Shown here: positions 17,266-26,131 of the stretch, piece after piece
Numbering within the stretch: the first letter of the stretch is position 1
Layout: each line of letters starts with the position of its first letter
DNA from: Pancytospora philotis
Lineage: Eukaryota > Microsporidia
Assembly: GCA_023647555.1 (NCBI GenBank)
Contig: JALRLY010000237.1
Span: 1 to 37,629 of the forward strand
Direction of reading: 5' to 3'
Length of the DNA stretch: 37,629 nt
Made by a program: the position numbers and the translations under genes
Notes under the pieces: model-generated
Databases searched by the model: none
Told to the model about the DNA's origin: nothing
Seen by the model: the letters and a program-made list of their open reading frames with translations, nothing else

Positions 17266-17481
17266 TCAGCTGCCTTTGACCGCCACCGGATCGATGAACG
17301 GGTTGATGTTCGCCATGTAGATGACGAGCCACGAAATGTACATGAAGAACACCCAGCCGATGGCCACGATCGCGTACTCCTCGTATTCGCACAGCGCCTT
17401 CGTCTGGCTGAGCATCAGGATGGACCGGACGATGGCAATGAACAGCAGCAGGCTGAGCAGGATGACGATTCCGCTTTCCAT
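17266..17481 (-). CDS. VMA9: V-ATPase V0 subunit e-like small membrane protein
   Basis: A 71-residue protein with two transmembrane helices (about 4-24 and 36-57). The second helix ends in YMANINPFIDP, matching the family pattern in which the second helix is followed by QLNPLxxP or QLHPLVAP in animal and yeast subunit e. Length and topology also agree (yeast Vma9 is 73 residues). Subunit e is an essential accessory part of the proton channel sector. The match rests on a short pattern, so another small ER or vacuolar subunit remains possible. It is divergent from LCB2. Confidence 0.6.
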   Translation of the reverse strand: MESGIVILLSLLLFIAIVRSILMLSQTKALCEYEEYAIVAIGWVFFMYISWLVIYMANINPFIDPVAVKGS

Positions 17482-17692
17482 CTGCTTTTGCTGTGCCGCG
17501 CCAGATATCCAGCGGCTGAAACAAAATAAACGGGTTGGCAGCTGTAGTGCTAGTATGAAATAGATACTGCTAATATTGGCTTTTAATATTTACCAACTGA
17601 ATGCCCAGTTAAATCGACGGCGTTCTAGATGCCAAAACTATGATGAAACACGTGTTTTGGGGCCCCATATAGCGCATGCCGCCAGGCGCCGG

Positions 17693-19108
17693 ATGGACAA
17701 GAGCAAGAAGATCCCGTACTCGGTGATGATCATGACGTACATATCGTTCGCGGTCATGCTGGTCATGGGGCATGTGCGCGACGCGGCAGGGAAGATCTTC
17801 AAGCCGTGGAAGTACAAGATATTCTTCGAGCAGAACGGCATCCCGCCGCTGTACACCGCGTTCGAGAGCTTCTACATCCGGCGCATGTACCGCCGCATCT
17901 GCGACTGCTGGAACCGCCCGATCGTCGGGATCCCCGGGCGCAAGGTGCGCATCCAGGAGCGCGTGCCGGTGGACTACAACCGCGAGTTCACGCTCAGCGG
18001 CAAGACGATCGAGTCGCTGAACTTCGGGTCGTACAACTACCTCGGGTTCGCGGAGGACACGGAGATCAACCGCCCGGTGTGCCTCGACGCGCTGGACCGC
18101 TACGGCGTGAACTGCGCGTACGCGGGCGCCGAGGGCGCGCCCTGCGAGCCCGTGCGCACGCTCGAGAAGGAGATGGCCGCGTTCCTGCACCAGGAGGACT
18201 GCATCGTGTACTCGATGGGCTTCGGGACGAACACCTGGGCGCTCTCGGCGCTCGTGACCGACGCGCTGGTGTTCAGCGACGCCTACAACCACACGTCCCT
18301 CATCAACGGGCTGAAGACCACCAACGCCACCGTTGTCGTATTCCAGCACAACGATATGCGCGACCTCGAGCACAAGCTGCGCTTCCACATTACGCAGGGC
18401 CAGCCGGAGACGCACCGCTCGTGGAGGCGCATCTTCGTCGTCGTCGAGGGCATCTACTCGATGGAGGGCACGATGGTCGAGCTGCCGCGGCTCGTCGAGC
18501 TCAAGAAGAAATACAACTTCTTCATCTACATGGACGAGGCGCACTCGATCGGCGCGATCGGCAAGACCGGCCGCGGCGTCTGCGAGCACACCGGCGTGGA
18601 CTTCAAGGACATCGACTTCATGATGGGCACGTTCTCCAAGAGCTTCGCGGGCGCCGGCGGCTACGTGGCGGGCTCGGCGAAGCACATAGACTTCCTGCGC
18701 GCCTGCAGCGACGGCTTCCTCTACGCCGAGCAGATGCCGCCGGTCGTGGCCACGCAGATCCTCACGTGCCTGCGGCGGATCATCGCCGAGCCCGAGCGCA
18801 TCGCGCGCCTGCTCAGGAACACGCGCTTCCTCAGGCGGGAGCTGAAGCGGCTGTCGTTCGCGACGCTCGGCGACCCCGTGTCCCCGGTCGTGCCGATCCT
18901 CATCTGCACGCCCGGGAAGATGGGCATGTTCTCCCAGCTCTGCCTCGAGTTCGGGCTGGCGGTCGTGGTCGTCGGCTACCCCGCCACGCCGATCCTGGAG
19001 AGCCGCGTCAGGCTCTGCGTTTCATCGGCGCACCGGCGCAGCGACATCAGAAGGGCGCTGCGGATCATCGACAACGTCGGGACGATCCTGGGCCTGAAGT
19101 CTGTATAG
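17693..19108 (+). CDS. LCB2: serine palmitoyltransferase catalytic subunit (LCB2)
   Basis: A PLP-dependent enzyme of the ER that condenses serine with palmitoyl-CoA, the first step of sphingolipid synthesis. The 471-residue product has an N-terminal transmembrane helix (about 8-26), the aminotransferase fold type I core with SYNYLGF, DEAHSIGAIGKTGRGVCE (281-298), and the PLP lysine in GTFSKSFAGAGGY (K316). The Lys motif and the GRGVCEH segment identify LCB2 rather than LCB1, which lacks the lysine. The start at 17693 is the first ATG in frame before the transmembrane helix. No partner LCB1 gene is in this window. Confidence 0.92.
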   Translation: MDKSKKIPYSVMIMTYISFAVMLVMGHVRDAAGKIFKPWKYKIFFEQNGIPPLYTAFESFYIRRMYRRICDCWNRPIVGIPGRKVRIQERVPVDYNREFTLSGKTIESLNFGSYNYLGFAEDTEINRPVCLDALDRYGVNCAYAGAEGAPCEPVRTLEKEMAAFLHQEDCIVYSMGFGTNTWALSALVTDALVFSDAYNHTSLINGLKTTNATVVVFQHNDMRDLEHKLRFHITQGQPETHRSWRRIFVVVEGIYSMEGTMVELPRLVELKKKYNFFIYMDEAHSIGAIGKTGRGVCEHTGVDFKDIDFMMGTFSKSFAGAGGYVAGSAKHIDFLRACSDGFLYAEQMPPVVATQILTCLRRIIAEPERIARLLRNTRFLRRELKRLSFATLGDPVSPVVPILICTPGKMGMFSQLCLEFGLAVVVVGYPATPILESRVRLCVSSAHRRSDIRRALRIIDNVGTILGLKSV

Positions 19109-19194
19109 CCAAGAAGTAGCCACACGCATGCATTATACTATAAATAATTTAAACACTTACAGTTCAGTTTCTACACCGCTTTCGCCGAGCTGAT

Positions 19195-19219
19195 AAAAAT
19201 TTACCGGCCGTTGCCACCG
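19195..19219 (+). promoter_or_regulatory. start-proximal AAAAATTT element of the SQT1-like gene
   Basis: AAAAATTT (19195-19202) then ACCGGCCGTTGCCACCG and ATG at 19220. Confidence 0.6.
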
Positions 19220-20239
19220 ATGGCGGCCGAGGTGTACACGGTGGACATCAACGCGGACTCAAAGCTCGCGATATACGGCGGCAGCAACGACGGCGCGACC
19301 GTATACAACTACGCCGAGGGGCGCATCGCCGATCTCATCACCGGCCTCGACGAGTCGCTCGTGTACGCCAAGTTTTTGCCGGAGTACGTGCTGCTCGTGA
19401 CCGTCAGCGGCACGGTCTTCCCGGTCTGCGACCGCGAGGACATCGGGCCTGTGGAGGTCGGCGAGAGCGTGTCTGTCGCGCGGCAGTGCGAGATGCTGCT
19501 GGTCGGCACGGAGTCCGGGAAGGTCTTCGTGTACGACAGCGAGCTCGCGTGCGTGAACACCTGCAGCGGCCACATCTCCAGCGTGACGCATCTGGACTAC
19601 TGCGACGGCCGCGTGTACAGCCTGAGCGAGACCAACTTCTTCGTCCACGACGCGTACGGGAACGTGCTGTATGCGATCGGCGGCGGGAACGTCACGGCCT
19701 TCTGCCACATCAGCGGCGAGCTCTACTGCGTCGCGCGCAACAGCCGCGTACTGGTCTACAAGGGCAAGGAGCGGCTGTTCGAGATGGCGACCGAGGACAC
19801 CGCCGAGGCGATCACGATGGTCGGCAAGAACCTCGTGATCGGCGGGATGTTCGACCACATCGTGCTGCTTGATACGCTGCGTCACTACGCCTCGTACAAG
19901 CTCAGGACGGGTGCCAGCATCACCGAAATCCGGCGCTTCGGCGAGCACGGCGTGGCCTTCGCCACGACCTGCGACCGCGTCGGCGTTGTCGACATCCGCG
20001 ATGTCAAGACGCTGCGGCTGTTCGACAGCGGCGTCGGCACCGTCTTTGACATCGCGTGCGCGGGCGACAAAATAATCGTGGGCGGCGAGGAGGGCGCGTG
20101 CATCTTCGACGGCGAGGGCAACGTCGTGATGGAGCCGCAGGACGATGTCTACGACGACGGCGACGACGATGATGCCGACTACGATAATGATGATAACGAT
20201 GATGCTGACTGCGACCTGTCCGAAGAGCACGCAGAGTAG
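19220..20239 (+). CDS. SQT1/AAMP-like WD40 protein with acidic tail
   Basis: A 339-residue WD40 protein. The opening EVYTVDIN...LAIYGGSNDGATVYN and later blades (LVGTESGKVFVYD, NLVIGGMFDHIVLLDT, VGVVDIRD, IIVGGEEGACIFD) follow the order of the AAMP/Sqt1 family, which starts 'EVxxVxxxP..LAxxGGxDDxAxVW'. In yeast Sqt1 is the dedicated chaperone of ribosomal protein uL16. The tail (about 300-339) is almost pure Asp with Asn, Glu and Tyr, fitting a chaperone for a basic ribosomal protein; in yeast the acidic part is elsewhere. WD40 assignments are easily confused, so the family call is moderate. AATAAA follows at 20271-20276. Confidence 0.55.
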   Translation: MAAEVYTVDINADSKLAIYGGSNDGATVYNYAEGRIADLITGLDESLVYAKFLPEYVLLVTVSGTVFPVCDREDIGPVEVGESVSVARQCEMLLVGTESGKVFVYDSELACVNTCSGHISSVTHLDYCDGRVYSLSETNFFVHDAYGNVLYAIGGGNVTAFCHISGELYCVARNSRVLVYKGKERLFEMATEDTAEAITMVGKNLVIGGMFDHIVLLDTLRHYASYKLRTGASITEIRRFGEHGVAFATTCDRVGVVDIRDVKTLRLFDSGVGTVFDIACAGDKIIVGGEEGACIFDGEGNVVMEPQDDVYDDGDDDDADYDNDDNDDADCDLSEEHAE

Positions 20240-20377
20240 CGCCGCCAGTCGATCAAATTGCCATTCTAGAAATAAACCTAATATTCAGTCTGTTTACAGC
20301 GTTCGGCGGCAAGGTGCCCTTAAAATGGCAAAATAGAGTCGTTTATTCAGTGCCAGCCAGACCGGCCAGGCCGTCTA

Positions 20378-20692
20378 TCAGAAATCGACCTCCGGGATCA
20401 GCAGCTCGTCGATGCTCCAGTCCTCGAAGGAGCCGTCGGGGAGCTTGCGGCGGACGATGAACGGCAGCTTCTTCTCCACCAGCTCCTTCGTCGCGATCTG
20501 CAGACAGTCGGTCATGTTGCCGATGTCCACGAACGGCGGGGCGTCGTCGCTGAGCTGCGCAGCGCGCACGCCGATTATGTGCGCCTTTTCGTAGATGGTC
20601 ATCCGGTTCTGCGTGATGCGCGGCGCGGGCTCGGCAGGGGCCTGTGCGCTGCCCTGCAGCAGGCCGAATCCACTGCCGTCGTCCATGTTCAT
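20378..20692 (-). CDS. RPB6: RNA polymerase subunit Rpb6 (RPABC2)
   Basis: A small subunit shared by RNA polymerases I, II and III. The 104-residue product has a short acidic N-terminus (MNMDDGSGFG), then the conserved core with RMTIYEKAHIIGVRAAQLS, ATKELVEKKLPFIVRRKLPDG and the closing WSIDELLIP, as in the omega/Rpb6 family. The acidic N-terminal extension is shorter than in yeast (155 residues). The start at 20692 is set by the motif immediately upstream; the Met at 20734 would read through that motif. Confidence 0.95.
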   Translation of the reverse strand: MNMDDGSGFGLLQGSAQAPAEPAPRITQNRMTIYEKAHIIGVRAAQLSDDAPPFVDIGNMTDCLQIATKELVEKKLPFIVRRKLPDGSFEDWSIDELLIPEVDF

Positions 20693-20706
20693 TGGGTCAA
20701 ATTTTT
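20693..20706 (-). promoter_or_regulatory. RPB6 start-proximal AAAAATTTGACCC element
   Basis: On the minus strand AAAAATTTGACCCA directly precedes ATG, one of the clearest bipartite copies. Confidence 0.75.
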
Positions 20707-20873
20707 CCGTCGCTGAAACGCGCTGCGGCGCCACCGGTGTGGTTTTTGCAACTGCGTAGGAGTGGAGTTTGGCAGCAACTACTCAGATAGAAACATGTCA
20801 CAGCTATGACTAAGTATTTGGTGTATATTGCCTAGGTCGCGGCCCTGCTCCGCCCAGCAGCGGCTGCCCGCTT

Positions 20874-20897
20874 AAAACAAGTTTTCAGCCACCCCTG
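20874..20897 (+). promoter_or_regulatory. delta-COP start-proximal element
   Basis: AAAACAAGTTTT (20874-20885) replaces the usual AAATTT core; CCACCCC (20889-20895) follows, then ATG at 20898. Confidence 0.5.
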
Positions 20898-22082
20898 ATG
20901 ATTATCAGCATTGGCGCGATCGACACGGTGCAGAACAGGCGGGTGTTCCGCGCGGCGCGGGAGCTCTCCGCGTCCGCTATCGCGTACTACCTCACCGAGT
21001 TCGCCGCCGGGGCCGCGGAGCAGGAGGGCGTCCTCGAGGGCGATGCGTACAGCTACACGTACCTCACGAAGGGCGACACCAAGTTCTTCGTGCAGGCGAC
21101 GAAGGACGCGCTGCATGCCGAGGTCGCCGCGCTCCTCAGGCACGTCGCGCAGGGCAGCGAGAGCGACACGTTCGACATTCTGTTCTCCATAGACTGCGTG
21201 CTGCACAGCCTGGACGGCGTCGCGGTGGACATGCACGCCGCCAAGAGCATGGAGAGCCAGGAGGAGGCGATCTACAACATGATGATGGAGAACAAGAGCA
21301 TGGAGATGCTGCAGCGCGAGAAGACGCGCAAGCGCGTCGAGTACGACGCGCGCGCCGGCGTTGCGGAGGCGCCCGTCGTGCAGAAGCAGCCGCCGCGCAT
21401 CGAGCGCTCCGAGCGGCCCGTGCTGGTGATCGTCAGGGAGAAGCTGAAGATCGCGATTGACGCCGAGAACTACATAAAAGAGAACCACTGCAGCGGCGAG
21501 ATGAACATGGTGATATACGACCCGCGCTTCCAGAGCGTGCAGCTCAAGGCCAGGAGCATGCGCGGCGCCGTCAAGCCCAGCCCGTACCTCGACAAGCAGG
21601 CGCTCAAGAAGGGCATCCTGTGCTTCGAAAGCGCGCGCGGCTGCAACAAGAGCATTCCGCTGCTGAAGTGGGCCGGCAAGGTGGCCAAGCTGCCGCTGAC
21701 GGTCGAGTTCTGGAACGACGAGGAGGACGGCAAGTACGTGAGCATCGTGAGCTGCAGCGCCAACCAGGATCTGGACGGCGTCGAGTTCCGGTTCAACAAG
21801 GACGACCTGGCGGAGCTGCAGCTCGGCGAGGGCGCGGCCGAGGAGGACGGGTGCGTCGTGTGGCGCATGGGCGCGCTCAAGAAGGGCGAGAGCAAGACCA
21901 CGGAGCTGCGCTTCTCCGGCTCCGACAGCAAATCCATATTCCCCATCGATGTGGCCTTCAAGGGCAGCAGCGTGGAGACCCCGCTGGGCATCGAGCAGGC
22001 AACGGTAGACGGCGAGCCCACCGATGCGTACGAGGTGCGGACTGTCCTGGAGGTCGAGAAGTTCAGAATTCTCAGCGACTGA
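20898..22082 (+). CDS. RET2: coatomer subunit delta (RET2/ARCN1)
   Basis: Delta-COP is part of the F-subcomplex of COPI, which coats Golgi-derived vesicles. The 394-residue product has an N-terminal longin-like domain (about 1-130), a charged linker, then a mu-homology domain (about 170-394). Landmarks are REKLKIAID, the DPRFQSVQLK segment, IPLLKWAGK...PLTVEFW, and DGKYVSI, aligning with the 'LLKWR...PLTxNxWP' region of delta-COP. Yeast Ret2 has 546 residues, so the linker is shortened. With SEC31 it shows that both coat systems are present. Confidence 0.85.
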   Translation: MIISIGAIDTVQNRRVFRAARELSASAIAYYLTEFAAGAAEQEGVLEGDAYSYTYLTKGDTKFFVQATKDALHAEVAALLRHVAQGSESDTFDILFSIDCVLHSLDGVAVDMHAAKSMESQEEAIYNMMMENKSMEMLQREKTRKRVEYDARAGVAEAPVVQKQPPRIERSERPVLVIVREKLKIAIDAENYIKENHCSGEMNMVIYDPRFQSVQLKARSMRGAVKPSPYLDKQALKKGILCFESARGCNKSIPLLKWAGKVAKLPLTVEFWNDEEDGKYVSIVSCSANQDLDGVEFRFNKDDLAELQLGEGAAEEDGCVVWRMGALKKGESKTTELRFSGSDSKSIFPIDVAFKGSSVETPLGIEQATVDGEPTDAYEVRTVLEVEKFRILSD

Positions 22083-22242
22083 TTAAACTATTGTTTTTTA
22101 TTCTGCTATTGATATCGATTGCCATGGATGAATACTCTTAAAAACCGTTGAAAGATGGCAAAAGGCGCTGACCATCGCCAAATCCATGCACCACCCACCG
22201 CAAGAATCATCTACCGCTACAAAGAGATAAATCAAACGGAAG

Positions 22243-22248
22243 TTTATT
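22243..22248 (-). terminator. AATAAA hexamer overlapping the uS19 stop
   Basis: On the minus strand the last Lys codon and TAA stop (22246-22244) form AATAAA. Confidence 0.45.
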
Positions 22249-22669
22249 TCAGAGGCACAAATTTGGAGCCGGCAGACGCACCAATGCCAGGCTTGCCGTG
22301 TGTGCAGATAACTCTAGTGGAAACAAAGTCCCTCAGCCGCTTGCCGATCATCTCGGGCTTGACCTCGACAGGGAAGAAGCCGTTGCCGCAGTGCACGGCA
22401 ATGGTGGTCCCGATCATGCAGGGGAAGACGGGCATGCAGCGCTCGTACGTCTTGATGGGCTGCTTGAGGAGCTCGGGGTTCTGGCTCGCGGCCTCGACCT
22501 GCTTCAGCAGCTTGTCCTCGTACTTATTGATGCCTCTGGTGACGTGGCGTCTGAGCTTGGAGGGCAGCAGCTCGGTGAACTTGGAGAGCGGCATCTCCAT
22601 GAGCTCGTCGAGGCTCTTGCCCCTGTAGTTGAACTGTCTGAAAGTCCTCTTTTTGGCAGCGTCGACCAT
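22244..22669 (-). CDS. RPS15: 40S ribosomal protein uS19 (RPS15)
   Basis: A component of the 40S head. The 141-residue product has KKRTFRQFNYRGKSLDEL at its N-terminus, the VEVKPEMIGKRLRDF core and the closing HGKPGIGASAGSKFVPLK, all typical for eukaryotic uS19. Length equals that of yeast S15 (142). The start at 22669 is set by the promoter-like element; the Met at 22690 lies upstream of it. No intron near the start codon is seen. Confidence 0.96.
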   Translation of the reverse strand: MVDAAKKRTFRQFNYRGKSLDELMEMPLSKFTELLPSKLRRHVTRGINKYEDKLLKQVEAASQNPELLKQPIKTYERCMPVFPCMIGTTIAVHCGNGFFPVEVKPEMIGKRLRDFVSTRVICTHGKPGIGASAGSKFVPLK

Positions 22670-22683
22670 TGGGGCAAAATTTT
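22670..22683 (-). promoter_or_regulatory. uS19 start-proximal AAAATTTTGCCCC element
   Basis: On the minus strand AAAATTTTGCCCCA directly precedes ATG at 22669. Confidence 0.75.
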
Positions 22684-22950
22684 CGTTCACCTAAAAATTT
22701 TGCAACTTTTTGCAGCGCGTGCGGGCGCCGGCGGCTGGGCGATATAATGCTAGGATATGACACTAAAATGGGCCGTGGGTTGCATACTTCGCAACTGCAC
22801 ATGGGCTCAACTTCGTAACCGTTTCTGGTACTTATTCTTAGACACATTTTTTCTTAGTGCTATGCACTGCCCTTATGTAAATGGCTCTAAAAGTGGCGCA
22901 TTTGCAAGCGGTGCAGCGCCAACGGCCGCCGGCGAGCTGGCGCCTCGATT

Positions 22951-22980
22951 AAAAAATTTCCAAATTTTTACGCCAGTCTA
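22951..22980 (+). promoter_or_regulatory. double AAATTT element of the UTP18-like gene
   Basis: Two A/T cores, AAAAAATTT (22951-22959) and AAATTTTT (22962-22969), precede ATG at 22981. The C-rich part is weak. Confidence 0.6.
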
Positions 22981-24141
22981 ATGGGCATCGTTTACGGCGA
23001 AAAGTCGGCACCGGCGAGCGCGAGCCCGGGCGAGCACAGCACCGAGGACGCGTCCTCCGAGGCGTTCGAGGACTCCCAGGCCTCGTTCGTCTACAACTCG
23101 GCCGAGTCCGAGGGCAGCAGCTCGTCCGCGTACAGCGACGACGAGGAGAACTACTTCGGCGCGCCGGACAGCGGCGACGCGTCCGATGAGTCCGGCATCG
23201 CCTGGGTCGACTCCGACGAGGACAGCGAGCTGCAGGCCGAGCTGCCGACAGAGGCGGCGTGGCTCAGCACGGAGGGGCTGGCCAAGAAGGTGCAGCGGAA
23301 GGGCAGGCGGATCGGATTCAAGCTCCAGAGCAAGGTGTTCACGACCAAGTACCGGATACGCGCATTCAGAGCCTTCAAGGACTTCAAAATCGCGGTCGAC
23401 TCGTTCAATATCGTGTACTGGATCAACACCTTCGACGATTTCAAGGCGTTCAGAATAAGCGACTTCAAAATTACCGACTTCGCGCTGCTCGGCGACCGGC
23501 TGCTCCTCGCGAGCGACAACTCGGCGTTCATGAAGCAGCTCGGCAGCGATGGCAAGGTCGTCACGGTCAACAAGAGAACGGGCAAGGTGCGGCGCATGTG
23601 CGTCGGCGGGCCCGCCCGCGCGCTGTACATCGCTGGCGACAAGCTCTTCCGCTTCGACCGCAACCTCGTCCTGAAGGGCGTCTTCAACCAGCAGTTCGTG
23701 GACCTGTGCGTCGGCGCGCTGGGCGTGTTCGGCCTCAAAAGCAACGGCGACGTGCTTGTGTTCGACCACCAGCTCGTGCTGCAGCGCAAGCTCTCGTTCG
23801 ACCACAAGTTCGAGTTCAGGCGGGTCTTCTGCACGGACACGCACCTCTACCTTGGCACGGAGACCGGCTTCTACGTGCTTAACGACCAGCTCGTCCAGAC
23901 GAAGGAGTTCCACAACATCAAGGGCTGCGCGACCGGCTTCGGCTGCAACCCCGACTTCACAGTCTACGCGTCCGACGACAAGAACAGCCTGCGGATCATA
24001 AAGGAGGGCCTGCTCTGCTACGATAGATTCCCTTTCTCCAAGGTGTACATCAGCCCGATCTCGTTCATCACGATGGACGGCGACACTGTCTACTTCAGCC
24101 ACTCGCGCTATCTCTCGACGCTGAAGCTTGAGTATGTCTAG
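22981..24141 (+). CDS. UTP18-like WD40 protein (small-subunit processome)
   Basis: A 386-residue protein. The first 90 residues are acidic and Ser-rich and include GIAWVDSDED, resembling the 'AWxDxDD' segment of Utp18. A basic stretch (about 100-110) and WD40-like blades follow, with a series of short FK/DFK motifs (FRAFKDFK, DDFKAFR, SDFKITDF). In yeast Utp18 is part of the UTP-B complex of the 90S pre-ribosome and recruits the exosome helicase Mtr4 through an arch-interaction motif near its N-terminus. The WD sequence is divergent, so the family call is tentative; another nucleolar WD protein is possible. It lies between two ribosomal protein genes. Confidence 0.45.
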   Translation: MGIVYGEKSAPASASPGEHSTEDASSEAFEDSQASFVYNSAESEGSSSSAYSDDEENYFGAPDSGDASDESGIAWVDSDEDSELQAELPTEAAWLSTEGLAKKVQRKGRRIGFKLQSKVFTTKYRIRAFRAFKDFKIAVDSFNIVYWINTFDDFKAFRISDFKITDFALLGDRLLLASDNSAFMKQLGSDGKVVTVNKRTGKVRRMCVGGPARALYIAGDKLFRFDRNLVLKGVFNQQFVDLCVGALGVFGLKSNGDVLVFDHQLVLQRKLSFDHKFEFRRVFCTDTHLYLGTETGFYVLNDQLVQTKEFHNIKGCATGFGCNPDFTVYASDDKNSLRIIKEGLLCYDRFPFSKVYISPISFITMDGDTVYFSHSRYLSTLKLEYV

Positions 24142-24506
24142 CCACTTCTACGGGCTCGCGATTGCTTGTTACGCACAGCGAATAAATCTACTTCGTGTTA
24201 TTCTACTTGGAGTGTATAAATTTGTAACTGCGCGGGCTTTTCAGCTCGTATTTAAATGCCATGGGATATTGGCTCAAATCAGGCTTTGCACTGGTTTATT
24301 TTCAATCTAACACGCAGCTACTGAGTCCGCCAGCAACATTTTTGTACGGCTATCCCAGACTGATGCTAGAAGTTGGTGCCGCGTTTCGTACCAACCAAAC
24401 CACTTATAATAAAAATGGGGATACGATGGTTATACGGTCGCGCTTGGTTCCGTTCCATCCTGCCGGCCCGGCTGCGTGCTGCGTTCCGGCCCGCCGCCGC
24501 TTCCAC
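24142..24506. other. gene-free region between UTP18-like and uL24 genes
   Basis: About 365 bp. It carries AATAAA at 24181-24186 (probable 3' signal of the upstream gene) and A/T-rich stretches, but no frame with a recognisable product and no tRNA-like fold that I can see. Confidence 0.4.
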
Positions 24507-24534
24507 AAAATTTGCAAAATTTTTGCAGCCCACA
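24507..24534 (+). promoter_or_regulatory. double AAATTT element of the uL24 gene
   Basis: AAAATTT (24507-24513) and AAAATTTTT (24516-24524) are followed by GCAGCCCACA and ATG at 24535. Tandem A/T cores before a ribosomal protein gene fit a strong promoter. Confidence 0.7.
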
Positions 24535-24942
24535 ATGGCTAAATCACTGACTTCGATGCACCGCAGGAAACAGAGGAAGGCGCTCTTCACGGCCAACATG
24601 GCGGAGAAGAGGATGATCATGTCCAGCCATCTCAGCAAGGAGCTCAGAGCCGCCTACGGCTTCAGATCCTTCCCGATCCACAGCCAGGACGTCGTCGTTG
24701 TCACCACCGGCAAGTTCAAGGGCAAGGAGGGCAAGATCGAGAGCGTCAATAGAATGACCCGCAAGGTCACCGTTGAGGGCTGCACGGTCGCCAAATGCAC
24801 CGGCGGCACTGCGTTCTACCCGATCGACAGCTCCAACCTCGTGATCAAGGAGCTCTACATGGATGCGGATAGAGAGAAGGCCCTGATTAGCAGGAAGGTC
24901 ATCTACGACAAGACCAGAGCCAAATACGTTGCCGGCAAGTAA
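24535..24942 (+). CDS. RPL26: 60S ribosomal protein uL24 (RPL26)
   Basis: A component of the 60S subunit near the exit tunnel. The 135-residue product includes HRRKQRKALFTA, the KOW motif region DVVVVTTGKFKGKEGKIESVNR and a basic C-terminus, as in eukaryotic L26. Length is normal (yeast 127). The start at 24535 is set by the double promoter-like element; the frame remains open upstream to 24373, but that part is GC-rich read-through. There is no intron. Confidence 0.95.
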   Translation: MAKSLTSMHRRKQRKALFTANMAEKRMIMSSHLSKELRAAYGFRSFPIHSQDVVVVTTGKFKGKEGKIESVNRMTRKVTVEGCTVAKCTGGTAFYPIDSSNLVIKELYMDADREKALISRKVIYDKTRAKYVAGK

Positions 24943-25273
24943 ATTACATGGGTTCGCACGCTTTTATTCTTTCTTTGTTGCTCGATATTATTGTTTGGCG
25001 TTTGCAGTTCACAGTTAGTGAGCGGCGTGGCAGCAGTCGTGTGGTGCGCGCTAGAGTTGCTGGAATGGCCGCCGTGCGCAATTCTGGCAGCGACTCAAGT
25101 AGATGCATCGCAGATGCTGTCGTACGGCAAACAATTCGGTAGAGATCACACCACATTTTAGAGCTAGACACAGCAGTGCCGAGCACTGCACCGACAAAAA
25201 TAAAGCGACACAGAGTTGTACACCGCAAATACACGTTTAATGAAAATGGGCACATACAGGCCAGCGCAGCAGC
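24943..25273. other. gene-free convergent 3' region
   Basis: About 330 bp between the 3' ends of uL24 and the RRM protein gene. It is A/T-rich at both ends (possible 3' signals). No protein or RNA gene is recognised. Confidence 0.4.
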
Positions 25274-25915
25274 TCATCTGGCCCCGCGCTTGCTGAGCAT
25301 ATGCTTCAGCTTGGAAATGCGCTTCCGCACATCCTCGCTGTACTCGCCCAGCTCCTCGTCGCCCATGGACGCAATGCGCAGCGAAATCTGCTCCTTCAGC
25401 TTCGCGGGATCGAAGGAGCGGTCCATAACATCCGCCAGCTTGCCCGCGTCGACCAGCTCCAGCTTGGCGAGCGTGGTGAGGATCGCGACAACGAGCGCGG
25501 GGTTCTTGCCGAGCAGCTCCTTGAACTGCGTGGGCTGCGAGATCGCCATCTTCTTGCAGTACTCGATGACCTCGAGCAGGTAGTCCTTCTCCATGCCGTC
25601 CAGCACCTTCACGATGCTGTCGATCTGCAGCGGCTTCGGCGCGCTCTCCTTGGCCTTCGCCGGGAGGTCGTTCTCGGCGTAGTTGATCTTCACCGGCCGC
25701 CCGTTGAACTGGATCTTGAGCGTCTTCATCGCGGTCTCGGCGATCAGCGGGGACTCGTACTCGCAGAAGCCGTAGCCCTTGGACTTGCCGGTCGCCTTGT
25801 CGTACATCATGCGGAAGTTCACCACCTTCCCGACGGTGCTCAGCTCCTCGACCACCTTCTGCTCGGGGACGTCGAAGTCGATGTTGCCCACGAAGACGCT
25901 GCATCCGTTCTTCAT
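25274..25915 (-). CDS. RNA15/CstF64-like cleavage and polyadenylation factor
   Basis: A 213-residue RNA-binding protein. The N-terminal RRM (about 1-85) has RNP2 VFVGNI and RNP1 KGYGFCEY. It is followed by a helical part (about 98-165) with IVKVLDGMEKDYLLEVIEYCKKM...NPALVVAILT, matching the CstF64 hinge that binds CstF77 (Rna14). RRM plus hinge is the arrangement of CstF64/Rna15, which contacts U/GU-rich sequence downstream of the cleavage site. The protein is shorter than yeast Rna15 (296 residues) and lacks a Pro/Gln-rich linker. The start is fixed by the adjacent element. Confidence 0.82.
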   Translation of the reverse strand: MKNGCSVFVGNIDFDVPEQKVVEELSTVGKVVNFRMMYDKATGKSKGYGFCEYESPLIAETAMKTLKIQFNGRPVKINYAENDLPAKAKESAPKPLQIDSIVKVLDGMEKDYLLEVIEYCKKMAISQPTQFKELLGKNPALVVAILTTLAKLELVDAGKLADVMDRSFDPAKLKEQISLRIASMGDEELGEYSEDVRKRISKLKHMLSKRGAR

Positions 25916-25930
25916 GGGTAATTTTTTCCG
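25916..25930 (-). promoter_or_regulatory. start-proximal AAAAAATTACCC element of the RRM gene
   Basis: On the minus strand CGGAAAAAATTACCC directly precedes ATG at 25915. Confidence 0.65.
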
Positions 25931-26118
25931 CCTCTCCTAAATCGCGGCGCGCCGCAACAACATACAATGCGCTGGGCCGAAATACTGCTCTTGATACGCG
26001 AACGCGTGTCAGCGCCGTGCAGATTAATCCCATCAGTAAAATTAGGTGCCAATGGCGTTGGCTTCTTGATGGCCTGCCGGCGGCGGCGCACAGCCGGGCT
26101 GCCGCTCAAAATACGGAC

Positions 26119-26131
26119 AAAATTCTGTGCC
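26119..26131 (+). promoter_or_regulatory. start-proximal AAAATT element of the Smr gene
   Basis: AAAATTCTGTGCC directly precedes ATG at 26132. The A/T core is shortened. Confidence 0.5.

Noticed and set aside
22978..24102. 374-residue minus-strand ORF over the UTP18-like gene
   Set aside because: Shadow composition; the plus-strand frame has the promoter element and WD features.
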